64,000 nt of DNA from Kordia periserrulae (GCF_003054265.1 NZ_QBKT01000002.1:558001-622000); one strand, 5' to 3'; positions 27,701 through 37,937 are shown, numbered from the stretch's first letter. Translations and numbers: made by a program. The notes: a model not told the origin generated them from the sequence alone.

Positions 27701-27931
27701 CCGTGGGCTTTTGACAAAAATCAGCCAATTTCTTTCGGAAATGCGCTTTATGGAAGTGAAGTTATCTATTACATCGAAAATTTAGAATATGTCGATTATA
27801 TCAAAGATTTCAAAATGCTGCATGATGGAGACGAAAAAGATGAAATCATTCCAACCGACCAAAAAAGTATACTAACCTCAGTTGTGCCAGCGTCACATAC
27901 TGTTAATGCCATAACCACAGTAGAATGTTAA
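24707..27931 (+). CDS. Large eCIS baseplate protein (Pvc11 / gp6 / baseplate-J-like)
   Basis: A 1074-residue baseplate wedge protein. The C-terminal third has the J-like features found in this family (GVPKESDLDFYRRVSERLRHKNRAITLWDYEHLVLEEF near 860, then VAIPN and NKLNTMHVEAKVVSPVYEPVKI). The middle carries beta-rich domains. A striking insertion at about residues 495-585 is very rich in Lys/Arg/Glu/Ala (RSSRDRRIFGRRDKRSKKR, then KAQARAEAAEAARRAA) and is probably a long charged helix. The gene starts 2 bp after gp25 and overlaps the next gene by 7 bp. Confidence 0.86.
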   Translation: MSDCTENTLIKSREGTTQQERYLSMLNPENVQLMGFEVKDWMRFAEEFSKHVQLFDGKDYKNPNGTWEPFHNASAEIKEVIETYTEGDITPQLALFIAFLKLLNKSKERFNDITQRHLDFYYKEVLQLEKNDEKADHAYIIFELAKNANEQFLSDETLVKAGKDSEGNDIHYQLEDEIVINKAKISAIKNTYAYNDESNWHASDIANSADGEGGEAEDGTTSWLPFGDTDRKLAKKGFSLSAPSLLLSEGVRTITIKADFTFVPNDEELSEFITIEHTGEKEWITLPFSAISKAKTLNNALEIVIELTEDDEKIANYDAEIHEGKYNTTHPIIRVLFSQEDTSLATFDTYKLFANAELQQITITTTGEYAENITVKNDLGKIKTDNPFYPFGTQAKKRANFRISSDEWIGKRISNVEVSLDWKDRPDSFQTHYEQYLQQYVNLQPTQTFLEIYNEIKAGTRTGTKLVTGVDGENRFLVDASYIGATKTRTESVADAVIKDAEAEAAREKGLPDLFSDKDKRSSRDRRIFGRRDKRSKKRTEDEMRAMRHQHRDAKEEAKAQARAEAAEAARRAAATNGLGQQMFNGFSTVTFNNFLPANTTYIPRKSDDYVIQLSLQNNFLHDAFPKVYTYHALEKLALPNAAYTPFAENLKVTITTVEKIGTTRNDIQLYHELPFGIDRVNRSNLALMPTPENGGQLYIGIEEAVADQNIQLLCQIEEGSENPDAIETYDKATVTWQYLYNNTWNNLKPSYLLKDQTDDFLRAGLVAFTVPKQYGNNTLFAEDYLWIRATIDKPFDTVSKFTNIHAQAAEVQFVNNDNTLEHLEKGMPAETISKLEDRLATVKKVMQPYASFDGVPKESDLDFYRRVSERLRHKNRAITLWDYEHLVLEEFNYLHKIKCLNHSTSTSFKAPGEVLLVAIPNIIDQNVYDIYKPKLSQTKLNAIENYINKLNTMHVEAKVVSPVYEPVKIMLSARFYEGLDANFYAKKLKDDLAEYLAPWAFDKNQPISFGNALYGSEVIYYIENLEYVDYIKDFKMLHDGDEKDEIIPTDQKSILTSVVPASHTVNAITTVEC

Positions 27932-30738
27932 ACGTAGACGAACATATCACCATACCGAGCAATGTAAGCTATGAAAACGACTTGGATTTTCAACATCTAA
28001 GAGACGCGGGACAGCAATACATTGAAAATCTCAGTCGAAAACTCTGGACAGATTACAACATCAGCGATCCAGGAATTACGATGATGGAATTGTTGTGCTA
28101 TGCGATTACAGACTTAGGCTTACGCATTGACCAACCAATTGAAAACTTAGTTGCTTCCGAAGAAGACAACTTCAAAAAAATGCACGAGCAATTCAAATCG
28201 GCAAAAAATATTTTAACGTGCAGACCTGTAACGGCAATTGATTACAGAAAATTATTTATTGACATTAAAGGTGTTAAAAACTGTTGGTTGGCAATTCACA
28301 CATTACCGATGTATGCAGAATGCAACCAAGCAAATCCGCAAATCAGCTTTGAACCGTTTGAAGGTTCGGAATACACTACAGAAAGCTTCAACATCAAAGG
28401 ATTGTACACTATTTTAGTCGATTTTGACGAGGAAGAAGAATATGTAGAAGAAGATATTATTGCGGCGATTTTCACCAAATATCACGAAAACAGAAATCTC
28501 TGCGAAGATTTGGTTGAGGTAAAAAAAGTATCAAAACAATGCATTCGTGTCTGCGCAGAAGTACAATTGGAAAACGACGCCAATGAAGAAAAAGTACACG
28601 CGACTATTCAGTGGAACGTAGCACAATACCTATCGCCAAGCGTTCGTGCCAATTCGTTAACGGAAATGTTGGATATGGGACTTTCGTCAGATGAAATATT
28701 TGAAGGACCAATCTTAGAAAACGGATTCCTAACGCCAGAAGCACTAGAAAAATCGGAGCTTCGCACACAAGTTCGTTTGTCGGACATCATGAACATTATC
28801 ATGAAAATTGATGGTGTCAAACTCATTGAAGACATCAGCATTGACAACTGTCCGCCGAAAGTAAATAGTGAAGATGGCGATTGCAATCAAAACATCACGG
28901 CAAAAAGTGATCCTTGGTTGATTTGTGTAGAACCGAATCATTTGCCTGTACTGTGCGATCAAAGTACATTCAAATACAAAAAAGGCTTCTTACCAGTAGG
29001 TTTAAACCAAGAAATGGTAGCCGAATTTACAGAAGAATTAGAAGCGGAATACAAAGCAAGTACTGAAAAATCATTTGACGATTTGCCAATGCCACAAGGT
29101 GTATACAGCAAAATAAAATACGACACAGTACAACATCACTTGCCAGAAAACTACGGAATCTCCAAATACGGGTTGTCCAATACGGTTTCTGACGAGCGCA
29201 AAGTACAAGCCAAGCAATTACAAGCATACTTACTCTTTTTCGATCAAGTGTTGAGCACATATTTTTCACACTTAGAACATGTAAAAACATTATTAGCGTC
29301 TGACGAAAACTTACAACGCACCTACTTTTTCAAAGCAGTAGAAGGCATCAACGGAATCGAAACTTTGTTGGAAAACTATCCAAAATACCAAAACAATGTA
29401 GAAAACATCATTGACAAACTGGAAGATTTCAACGAGCGTAGAAACGAATTGTTAGACCATTTAATCGCGCGTTTTGCGGAAGTGTTTGAAAATTACACGA
29501 ACACGATGTACAAGCTTTTTGGCAAAGAAAAAGACAGTGTAGAAGCAAATATCATCACCACGAAAAATCGTTTTATCAAAGAATACGATATCATCAGTTC
29601 GGAACGTGGATTGGCGTTTAATTACCGACTGCCAACGCAATGGGATACTGAAAATGTATCAGGTTTCCAAAAACGAATTGCACTCTTATCTGGTTTGGAC
29701 GATTATTCTCGCCGCGATTTATTCAACGATTTCATCAGCATTGAAACGCTAGAGCGCGATACAATCGCGGACGGAATTCATTTCGAATATCGTTGGTTGA
29801 TTAAAAGTGATGACAAAGTATATCTTTCATCGCAAAAAGATTTTACATCTAAGCAAAGAGCTATCAATGAATTGTTGGAAGTCTTAAAATTGGTGACCAA
29901 TCAGAATAACTACGTATTGCGTCAAACGGAAACCCCATCGCAACGCTATTATGTGGCGCTGTTAGATGACGAAGGCGAAGTAATTGGAAGACAATACAAT
30001 CACTATTACGCTACCGAAGAAACAGCCAAAGAAAAATTAGCAGAAACCATTGCCTATATCAATAATTTACTGTTTGACGAAGGTTTCTATCTGATTGAAA
30101 ATATTTTGACGTTGCCATATCACACGAAAGAATTGGGCGATTTAACCGATTGTTTGCCGTTGTGTTTGGATGGTTGTAACACGTGTAAAACGATGGATCC
30201 ATTTTCGTATCAAGTCACGATAATATTTCCAGGATACACGTCCAGATTTTCCAATATTGATTTTCGAATTTTCATGGAAGATTTAATCCGAAGAGAATTG
30301 CCAGCGCACATTCTACCACGAATTTGTTGGGTTGGACACATTGATGGTGCGCTTTCGCAGATAGAAAAAGTAGAAGAAATGACCAATACAGATATCAATA
30401 TAACCGAAGTTTCAATCTCAGATATAGAAGTATCGGAAGCTGTAGAAGTACATATAGATGCTGAAAAAGAAACATCAGAAACAGACCTCTACAAAATTGT
30501 AGACAATGCAGAAGATTATGACATGCGACAAATTCAAAAAGCGTGGAAACAATTCTTAGCATCCAAAAAAGAAGGGCCACAATACATGGCATCGCATGAA
30601 AGTAGCAAACAATTGCTTTGCGCTATGAACCAAATGAACACCATTTACGCCACAGGAACATTACACGATTGCAATGACGATGATGGCGAAAACAAAAACA
30701 GAATCATACTCAACAGAAGTGCCTTAGGCTCACTGTAG
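27925..30738 (+). CDS. Large eCIS baseplate protein (Pvc12-like)
   Basis: A 937-residue second baseplate wedge protein. Its N-terminus (YENDLDFQHLRDAGQQYIENLSRKLWTDYNISDPGITMMELLCYAITDLGLR) is the standard opening of the Pvc12/gp7-like family. Later landmarks are CRPVTAIDYRKLFIDIKGVKNCWL (~95) and NYGISKYGLSNTVSDERKVQAKQLQAYLLFFDQVLSTYFSHLEHV (~410). The region around 810, FSNIDFRIFMEDLIRRELPAHILPRICWV, is also typical. The last ~130 residues are acidic and less conserved. It pairs with Pvc11-like protein to build the wedges. Confidence 0.88.
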   Translation: MLNVDEHITIPSNVSYENDLDFQHLRDAGQQYIENLSRKLWTDYNISDPGITMMELLCYAITDLGLRIDQPIENLVASEEDNFKKMHEQFKSAKNILTCRPVTAIDYRKLFIDIKGVKNCWLAIHTLPMYAECNQANPQISFEPFEGSEYTTESFNIKGLYTILVDFDEEEEYVEEDIIAAIFTKYHENRNLCEDLVEVKKVSKQCIRVCAEVQLENDANEEKVHATIQWNVAQYLSPSVRANSLTEMLDMGLSSDEIFEGPILENGFLTPEALEKSELRTQVRLSDIMNIIMKIDGVKLIEDISIDNCPPKVNSEDGDCNQNITAKSDPWLICVEPNHLPVLCDQSTFKYKKGFLPVGLNQEMVAEFTEELEAEYKASTEKSFDDLPMPQGVYSKIKYDTVQHHLPENYGISKYGLSNTVSDERKVQAKQLQAYLLFFDQVLSTYFSHLEHVKTLLASDENLQRTYFFKAVEGINGIETLLENYPKYQNNVENIIDKLEDFNERRNELLDHLIARFAEVFENYTNTMYKLFGKEKDSVEANIITTKNRFIKEYDIISSERGLAFNYRLPTQWDTENVSGFQKRIALLSGLDDYSRRDLFNDFISIETLERDTIADGIHFEYRWLIKSDDKVYLSSQKDFTSKQRAINELLEVLKLVTNQNNYVLRQTETPSQRYYVALLDDEGEVIGRQYNHYYATEETAKEKLAETIAYINNLLFDEGFYLIENILTLPYHTKELGDLTDCLPLCLDGCNTCKTMDPFSYQVTIIFPGYTSRFSNIDFRIFMEDLIRRELPAHILPRICWVGHIDGALSQIEKVEEMTNTDINITEVSISDIEVSEAVEVHIDAEKETSETDLYKIVDNAEDYDMRQIQKAWKQFLASKKEGPQYMASHESSKQLLCAMNQMNTIYATGTLHDCNDDDGENKNRIILNRSALGSL

Positions 30739-30926
30739 TTAGGTATTAGGTGTTGGGTCTTAGGTTTTTATCAAACCGAAACCAAAAAAAGCTAAGAACC
30801 AAAACCTATTAAAAAACATATAAAAAATGATGATTTAGGGAAAAGGAATTAGGCATTAGGAATTTGGGATTAGTTAAATCCCAAAACCTAACACCCAAAA
30901 CCTAAGACCACAAAAAACATACAGAG
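30739..30926. repeat. Intergenic inverted and simple repeats inside the eCIS operon
   Basis: This 188-bp gap is the longest in the baseplate-to-cargo part of the operon. It contains a perfect 13-bp inverted repeat (30756-30768 and 30897-30909). A 9-bp hairpin lies within it (TTTGGGATT at 30863-30871 and AATCCCAAA at 30877-30885). Several degenerate TTAGGNNTTAGG / CCTAACACCC words also occur, related to the CCCAACA array at 3769. There is no T run after the hairpin, so it is not an obvious terminator. It may attenuate or adjust downstream gene dosage, or simply be a member of an intergenic repeat family. Confidence 0.7.
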
Positions 30927-33900
30927 ATGAAAACAATAGAGAAAAAAGAACCGTACTTACACACCTTGAACACACGCGGCAATATCTATGAAGAATTTTT
31001 GCCAGATCAAGTTTTAACACATAAAAATCTAAATAAAGTTGTAAATTACTTCGAAGATCAAGACCGACTGAGTCGTGTGTACCTAATTGGTGTGGGTGTT
31101 GGTTGCGGATTGAATATTGTTTCATACTCGGAAGGAAGCATTATAACCAATGGACATATAGAAATTGGTCAAGGTGTTGGCGTAACAACCGATGGCGACA
31201 TTATAAAAACAGAAACACGTAGATTTCACTACTATTCGGTACTGACTGATAGAGCGTCTTACGAACTATTTGATGGACTACAGGTATATGAGATTTACGA
31301 ACAAGAGGAGGCGGGGCGTCCGACGGACGAGCTTCCGCTTTCCTCTTTTACAAGTAACGAGCCTGGTTCGCTCAAAGATTACATTGTAGTTGCATATGTA
31401 GAAGATTACACCGAAGACGAAGGTTTATGCGGTGGCTCTGGTTGTGATGAAACTGGAAACAAAGTCTACAGCAACATCAAATATCTCTTAATTCATAAAA
31501 GCAACAAAAGTGCGTTGGTTTCGGAAGACACTATCTACAACAGTCACAACGTACTTGCGTATTACGATACGTTGCCAGAATTGTGCATGCCACGCGTGAT
31601 GCTGACCGCAGAAAATACACTATCAGGAATAGATATTCAAGATCAGTTTACCAACAGTTATGCGTTAAAAAATGATTTATATACAGGAATTACAACGATT
31701 ATCAATCGTTTCAACCATCGCATCAACTTTGCGAAGTATGGTGTAAATATTCCGCAAATCACTACCTATTTTGACGATATTTTTATTGTGCAAGACGAAT
31801 CGCATGTACAGTACAAATACGATTTAATGAAGGATTTGATTGATACCTATCGTGAAATTAGAGAACTCATCCTTTTTACACGTTTTGAATGTGTTGCCAA
31901 TATCAATGCCTTTCCAAAACATTTACTCTTAGGAACGTTGGATGAAGCATCGCGCTTACAAACACGACACGATTTTTATCCGTCACCAACGGTAGCTGCG
32001 GAAAACGAGGACAATCTCATAGCAATCAGAACGTTGTGTATCAAGTTTTTCAATCAATTAAAAGAATACAAAATACCAAACGTTCCAACGGCAGCCATCA
32101 AAGTAACGCCGTCAAAAGGATATGAATTTAAACTCAGTGAACGTACCATTCCATACTATTACGAAACAAAAAACTCGTTGATTTCCAATTGGAGTCCGTG
32201 GTCCGTACAATTACGCAAAGCGAAAAATCAATTAGGCTATCACGTTCAAAACTTAAAAAACATCGATTGTATTCAAAAACCGTTAGAATACAGTCACTTA
32301 GATAAAGATTTCTATCGAATAGAAGGTCACATAGGAAAAGATTTCCGCTTGGCGTTGCGAAAAATCAACACCTTAAAAGCAAAATACAATCTTGCTTTTG
32401 ACGTAAAAGCCGTGAGCATAGGTTTTCCAGTAAATAAAGTCTCTCTCGACGATGACAAATGTGATACAAAAGACTATGCTATTTTGTTGCAAACATGGGA
32501 ACAAGAATTTTTATGTGTGTCGGAAAGTGCCACAGAATTCTTTTCAAAATACCAATTTGACGATTTAGGAAACAACGATACAAGCACCACCATTTATTCA
32601 CTTGCCACACAAGAACAGCAACAAGTATTGCAATTGTTTGGTAAAAAGAAAGCAACGGAAGACACAACGAATCCAGAAAAAATTTCGAGCAGAACCATCA
32701 ATACCAATATGGAAGCGTTGGATGCTGGACAACAAATAGAATCTGCGCGTTACAGTCAGTCGTTGCAATATGCCATTGATGAAGCGTATTCGTATGTAGG
32801 AACGCAAAACGTAGCGGGATTGTACTTAGCAACAGTTGCACTTGGCATCATCGACCAAGCACAAGGAACTGTGGATAGAGGAAGCGATTATTTTTTCTAC
32901 ACAGAAGCACCAATAAAAATCATTGCAGGATTGGCAGACATTAAAAACAACTTTTTAGAGTCGCTAAACGAAGTATATGTAACCGAAAAATGGACAGCAC
33001 TCAACAATGCTATTGAAGCGTTGTGCGCTCACATTGACCAAGTGTTATTTGCGATTTCAGAAGCGGGAGACGACAGTACTTTTGGAACACGCACGCATGA
33101 TAAAATGTATGAGTATTTCATCTATGAATTGTCTAAACTCTGCTGTTTAAAAGGCAAATTTGCATGGTTAAAAGCACAATTAGATGAAATTCGAGACAAT
33201 TTATACAGAGAACTCATTTTATCGCGACTCATCGAAAAACATCCAGGCGCAGAGCACATGGCAGGTGTACCAAAAGGAGGAACATTTTTAATGGTGTATC
33301 TCGGGGGAACCGAAGAATTGCTAGAAGACGATAGTATTTTAAGTAGTTTCAACGGAATAGTACAATTCGATTTTGCACTGCCATACATGTGTTGTTCAGA
33401 CTGTCCACCAGAAACGATTGTGTACAATGTAGAACCTGATGTAACCTTAACCATCGCAAAAACAAAATACTGTTTGCCAACCGATGAAGGACAACAAGAT
33501 TTCATTACAAGCATTACGGATGGAGTTATCACTTCACCACAAGGCGATACGTTTATTGTGGAAACAGATACTGGATATGCTTTTGATCCAACAGGCGTTA
33601 CAGATGAGCTTTTAGGACAACCACTCACATTCTTAGTCAACGGAACAACGCCAGTTGTACCATTAGAAATCTGTGTGTATAAATTACCATCGGATATTAC
33701 GACGACTGTTGAATTTTTATCGTGGAACGAAGCTGGCATCAACTTAGATTTAAGCGTAAACCACGAATTAGAAGCACTTTCGTATTATTCCTATGTGTGG
33801 AATAGAGCAGACGGTTCTGAAATCGGAACTACGAAAGATTTGGCTGCGGTTTTCTTTGCAAATGCAGGCGAAGCATTCTCAGAAACAGTGACAGTTACCA

Positions 33901-36140
33901 TTAGTGTCACTGGAAGTTTAGTGCCGTGTACGGTTACCACAGATTTGATCCTAGATTTTTCAAGACCGATAGAAAATAATGTGGAAGTTCCACCAATTAT
34001 CTGTCATAGACTCATGGAAACATCTCCTTCATGGACGGCCATTACAGTAACACCATCTGATGCAACACTTACCTCACCACAAGTTCCTGTAGACGGAATA
34101 AGCTTTATAGAGCAAGATGTAGATGGCAACTACTTTATCAATCCAGTAAATGTACCAAATGAATTGGCAGGAGATGCCATTACCTTTAGTGTCAACGGAG
34201 AACTTATTGACGGTGTTTCTACGCGTGTAGCAAAACTTCCTTTTGCAATCAATACGGATGATTTACCAGTATATACTGTGGTAGAATGGGATGAAACAGG
34301 CGCTATTGTACACGTAAGAGCAGCGCATATTTTCCAAGACGAAGAATACATTCAATATAGCTGGATTGATTTGAATAACGACAATACGCAAATCGGAACC
34401 GACAGAATCCTCATGAATCATAGAATTGAAGACTTTGGAGAAGGTATCGTTTCTGTAAATTATAGAGTCACGATGAGTGTTGTTGGTTTAGAAGATTCCT
34501 GTACACAAAGTTTTGATGTCAGCTTTACGCTTGAGCGACCAACCTTAAACATTCCTAGAGGCATCTGTTTCGGGCAAACGATTGGATTGGATGTAAATCC
34601 AGATGATACCGTAACAACATCCATAGGCGAAGATATGATTATCGGAGGCACAAGCACAATCGATTTTGATTCAAACCTAGTAGCAGACGGCGACATCGGA
34701 CAACAAATTGAACTATTTGTAAACGGTTCTCCAGCGGCGACAACTACAGTTTACAAAGTTCCAGCCAATACAGATGTAGATGCTAATTATGAATTTGTTC
34801 GTTGGGAAGGCGACAATTTAATTGTCAATCTTTCAGCAGCATATACAGTACCTGGTGTTAGCAATCCAGAAAATTATCTAGAAACCAAATGGTTTGATGA
34901 AAACGGAAACCCAATTTTAACAACTACGGGACATGTAATTCCATCTGGCGGCGATAATGTAGATGTAACATACACGGTTGTAGTTTGTGTACAATCAAGC
35001 TTAATGGATGCTGCTCCTTGTGAAACAACTCCAATCACAGTAACCATTAACGAAGATGCGCCAGCACCAGAATTACCAACGGATTTAGGCATCTCAGATA
35101 GATATTGCTGGAAAGAAGGTGACCCAACGTTTAGTGAAAACATCGGAATATCACCAAGTGATTTCATTATCACATCACCGCAAGTAGGAAGTAGTATCTT
35201 AGTACAAAATACAAACTCACACACATTTAGAGTTTCTTCCATTGCGAATGCGCTTTTAGGCGAATTGATTCAATTTCAAATAAACGGCACTACGGTAGAT
35301 ACGACAAGGGTTTTCAAATTACCTTCAGAACAAAGTATTGCGCATGATGTGAATGGTTCTTCATGGGAAAATGGAAGCTATAATTTCAAATTGAGTCATA
35401 CTTTTGATGATAAAACGTACTTTGATTACGAAGTAATAGACATTGAAACAGGAGAGCGTATTGAGCCTGTAGCACAAGGCGTATTTAAAGTTCCTGCTGA
35501 TAATGCCATTAACAGACGTTACAGCGTGCGCGTTTTTGTGCCAAATTTATGTACCACAGACGAAGTAACAATCACGGTAATGGATATGCTTGATCCAGGA
35601 GGAACAGCAGACACCCCAACGACATTTGAAAGACTCAACTGTAACACGGCATACAATACACGATTGGGCGATTTAGGATTTGGAACTACATATACAGGAT
35701 TAAAAAACACATTTAAAGCCACAACATTCAATGACGCCATCACGAATGATATTTTATCACCAATGGAAAGTATTATATCTCAAATTACAAGAAGTACAGA
35801 CATTATCAATGATTCTATTGGAGCATTAAGTCAACTAAATGTAATGAGAGATGGTTTGAGCAGAAAATACTTGGGGAATCCAAATATACCAGCCGATAAG
35901 CAAGACTTATTAGCACTAGATGAGCTTATGGAAATCATGTCGTTAGAATTGCTTCGTTGTGTCAATGAAAATAATGCCGAATTGGGAGGTCTTTACAATG
36001 AAATGATTACGATATCAAGTAGTAGAGCATCTGAATATGACGGAACATCAAGAACCACCATTACGCAAAGCTATTTAGACAGTTTCACTACCAAAGATGA
36101 CGCGTTCAAAAACAACTTAACCAGTACGTTTACAAAGTGA
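30927..36140 (+). CDS. Giant eCIS structural protein with four ~170-residue repeats
   Basis: A 1737-residue protein. The N-terminal ~150 residues (VLTHKNLNKVVNYFEDQDRLSRVYLIGVGVGCGLNI, then ITNGHIEIGQGVGVTTDGDII) look like a baseplate-attached beta-rich domain. A helical middle (~200-800) follows. Then come four related Ig/PKD-like repeats at about 846-1015, 1020-1205, 1210-1385 and 1390-1555. Each has an opening Cys, an I-T-S-P-Q type turn, a LLGxxLxFxVNG strand and a V-x-K-L-P strand. The last 180 residues are helical. There is no signal peptide. Its position after the wedges suggests a baseplate appendage or fibre; no match to Pvc13 is visible. Confidence 0.7.
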   Translation: MKTIEKKEPYLHTLNTRGNIYEEFLPDQVLTHKNLNKVVNYFEDQDRLSRVYLIGVGVGCGLNIVSYSEGSIITNGHIEIGQGVGVTTDGDIIKTETRRFHYYSVLTDRASYELFDGLQVYEIYEQEEAGRPTDELPLSSFTSNEPGSLKDYIVVAYVEDYTEDEGLCGGSGCDETGNKVYSNIKYLLIHKSNKSALVSEDTIYNSHNVLAYYDTLPELCMPRVMLTAENTLSGIDIQDQFTNSYALKNDLYTGITTIINRFNHRINFAKYGVNIPQITTYFDDIFIVQDESHVQYKYDLMKDLIDTYREIRELILFTRFECVANINAFPKHLLLGTLDEASRLQTRHDFYPSPTVAAENEDNLIAIRTLCIKFFNQLKEYKIPNVPTAAIKVTPSKGYEFKLSERTIPYYYETKNSLISNWSPWSVQLRKAKNQLGYHVQNLKNIDCIQKPLEYSHLDKDFYRIEGHIGKDFRLALRKINTLKAKYNLAFDVKAVSIGFPVNKVSLDDDKCDTKDYAILLQTWEQEFLCVSESATEFFSKYQFDDLGNNDTSTTIYSLATQEQQQVLQLFGKKKATEDTTNPEKISSRTINTNMEALDAGQQIESARYSQSLQYAIDEAYSYVGTQNVAGLYLATVALGIIDQAQGTVDRGSDYFFYTEAPIKIIAGLADIKNNFLESLNEVYVTEKWTALNNAIEALCAHIDQVLFAISEAGDDSTFGTRTHDKMYEYFIYELSKLCCLKGKFAWLKAQLDEIRDNLYRELILSRLIEKHPGAEHMAGVPKGGTFLMVYLGGTEELLEDDSILSSFNGIVQFDFALPYMCCSDCPPETIVYNVEPDVTLTIAKTKYCLPTDEGQQDFITSITDGVITSPQGDTFIVETDTGYAFDPTGVTDELLGQPLTFLVNGTTPVVPLEICVYKLPSDITTTVEFLSWNEAGINLDLSVNHELEALSYYSYVWNRADGSEIGTTKDLAAVFFANAGEAFSETVTVTISVTGSLVPCTVTTDLILDFSRPIENNVEVPPIICHRLMETSPSWTAITVTPSDATLTSPQVPVDGISFIEQDVDGNYFINPVNVPNELAGDAITFSVNGELIDGVSTRVAKLPFAINTDDLPVYTVVEWDETGAIVHVRAAHIFQDEEYIQYSWIDLNNDNTQIGTDRILMNHRIEDFGEGIVSVNYRVTMSVVGLEDSCTQSFDVSFTLERPTLNIPRGICFGQTIGLDVNPDDTVTTSIGEDMIIGGTSTIDFDSNLVADGDIGQQIELFVNGSPAATTTVYKVPANTDVDANYEFVRWEGDNLIVNLSAAYTVPGVSNPENYLETKWFDENGNPILTTTGHVIPSGGDNVDVTYTVVVCVQSSLMDAAPCETTPITVTINEDAPAPELPTDLGISDRYCWKEGDPTFSENIGISPSDFIITSPQVGSSILVQNTNSHTFRVSSIANALLGELIQFQINGTTVDTTRVFKLPSEQSIAHDVNGSSWENGSYNFKLSHTFDDKTYFDYEVIDIETGERIEPVAQGVFKVPADNAINRRYSVRVFVPNLCTTDEVTITVMDMLDPGGTADTPTTFERLNCNTAYNTRLGDLGFGTTYTGLKNTFKATTFNDAITNDILSPMESIISQITRSTDIINDSIGALSQLNVMRDGLSRKYLGNPNIPADKQDLLALDELMEIMSLELLRCVNENNAELGGLYNEMITISSSRASEYDGTSRTTITQSYLDSFTTKDDAFKNNLTSTFTK

Positions 36141-36155
36141 AACCGCTAAATCAAT

Positions 36156-37910
36156 ATGCACACCATTCACGACATAACATTTGAAGTAGATGTAAACTAT
36201 AGCAATTCGGGAGTTTCTTGGGAACAGTATTATATAGATTTTTTTCAAGAACGATTGTTGCCACATATAGAACGATTGTGCAACGATTGGGATAAAAAAC
36301 ATCCAAACTCAAAATGTATTATAGATGCAATTGATGTGAATGTAGATACGCAACAGCAGGATTTGGAAACGCTGCAAAAAGAAATCACGCAGCAAATTCA
36401 TCAGCAATTGCGCAGCATTCAATCAAATGGTACAAGTACGGACGCAAATATAGTCGCAACTATCATTAAAGAAGCATCGCCGTTTGAAGCGTTGTTAGTG
36501 TATCTTTCGGATGGAATTTTGCCAGCAAACATCTCTGTAAAAGCATTTAAAGAATGGTTGGGCGCTGTGGCGGAATTTACTCATGAAGAAAAAAACGAGT
36601 TAACAACGCTATTCTCAACAAAGTCGGAAGCCATTGAACGCATGTTGTCGCTGCTGCGGAATGAATATGAGAAACTATCAACCATCATTACAACGCAACA
36701 GCAAATTACAGCACACTACGTAAAGCTGGAAAAAGCATTCTTTCAAGAATTCTTGAAGGAACTCTGTACACAATTCAAATTACAATACAACAACGAAGAA
36801 GCAGCTATATGGTATCAAACACTTGGCGTAAGTAACAGCTTGCCGCAATTCTCAAAAACATTGCTGCTATTGTTAACCTCTAAAGCAGCAAAGGAACACA
36901 AGCGATTGCGTAAAAGCAATGAAGCACAACTCACAATAGCAGTATTACAAGCCATCACGCAAAAAGAAAAAGGTAATCGTATATCCATTGACGTTTCAAA
37001 CATTGCCACAATTCAAAAAATAGATACGCAATCATCCTCAGCTACTGCTACTAAAGAATCAGCGCAACAATCAAGCTCCAAACAAAAAACATCTGATAAA
37101 AATCAGACAGAAAATACTAAGGAAAATAAACGTTCGCAAAAAGAAGAAATAACCTCTGAAACTTCTTCAAAAACAGCAGAACAAAAGCAAAAAAGCGTCA
37201 AAAATCAATCTCAAGACAATGATGTTCATGCTGAAGCAAAACAACAAAACCACAAAACGAAAGCGAACGATGAAAAAGCTAGTGCAGAGAGTTCAACTGC
37301 ACTGGCGGAACATCTCGCAAAAGCGAATGCAGCCATAGAAGCTGACGAAAAAATAAAAAAGAAATTCAGTACAATCCGAGAAACACCAACGATTTACAAA
37401 AACACCATCGAAAACGAAATCAATCTCACCACGGAAAAAGCGGGATTGATTCTATTGCATCCGTTTCTCTCAAGATTTTTCGGCGGTTTGGGAGTACTCA
37501 CAGAAAACAATGAAATCAATGACGTTGGCAAAGCGTGTATGTTATTGCATTACTTAGCAACGGAAACAGAAGACGTCACTGATGTAGAATTAACGCTGGA
37601 AAAAACACTCTTAGGAATTCCGCTAGAAACAGTCATCAACTACCAAACACCACTAACATCAAAAGACAAAGAAGGTTGCGAAGAATTGCTCAAAGCAGTT
37701 TTGGAACATTGGGTTGTTCTCAAAAAAAGTACGATAAACACCTTGCGTGATATGTTCTTAAAACGTGATGGAGCACTTACAAAAACAGAAAACAGTATCA
37801 AACTCAAAATAGAACGGGCAGCACAAGACGTATTACTTGACAAAGTTCCGTGGAACATCAGTCTCATCCGATTAAAATGGATGGAACAGATGATGCATGT
37901 GGAATGGTAA
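36156..37910 (+). CDS. eCIS tape-measure protein (CIS_TMP-like)
   Basis: A 584-residue protein of the contractile-injection-system tape-measure type. The N-terminus (HTIHDITFEVDVN, YYIDFFQERLLPHIERLCNDWDKK, CIIDAIDVNVD) matches the family's start. A low-complexity linker at ~290-400 is dominated by Ser, Lys, Gln, Glu and Thr. The C-terminal part (AGLILLHPFLSRFFGGLGVL, then ACMLLHYLATETE and LLGIPLETVINYQTPLTSKDKEGCEELLKAVLEHW) is also characteristic. It is thought to set tube length. It begins 15 bp after the giant protein, and the cargo gene follows. Confidence 0.82.
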   Translation: MHTIHDITFEVDVNYSNSGVSWEQYYIDFFQERLLPHIERLCNDWDKKHPNSKCIIDAIDVNVDTQQQDLETLQKEITQQIHQQLRSIQSNGTSTDANIVATIIKEASPFEALLVYLSDGILPANISVKAFKEWLGAVAEFTHEEKNELTTLFSTKSEAIERMLSLLRNEYEKLSTIITTQQQITAHYVKLEKAFFQEFLKELCTQFKLQYNNEEAAIWYQTLGVSNSLPQFSKTLLLLLTSKAAKEHKRLRKSNEAQLTIAVLQAITQKEKGNRISIDVSNIATIQKIDTQSSSATATKESAQQSSSKQKTSDKNQTENTKENKRSQKEEITSETSSKTAEQKQKSVKNQSQDNDVHAEAKQQNHKTKANDEKASAESSTALAEHLAKANAAIEADEKIKKKFSTIRETPTIYKNTIENEINLTTEKAGLILLHPFLSRFFGGLGVLTENNEINDVGKACMLLHYLATETEDVTDVELTLEKTLLGIPLETVINYQTPLTSKDKEGCEELLKAVLEHWVVLKKSTINTLRDMFLKRDGALTKTENSIKLKIERAAQDVLLDKVPWNISLIRLKWMEQMMHVEW

Positions 37911-37937
37911 TTCAAATCATAAACAATAAATAAACAC

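Noticed and set aside
30863-30885. Terminator splitting the eCIS operon
   Set aside because: The 9-bp hairpin is not followed by a T run in either direction of interest, so termination is not supported. Listed as repeat structure only.
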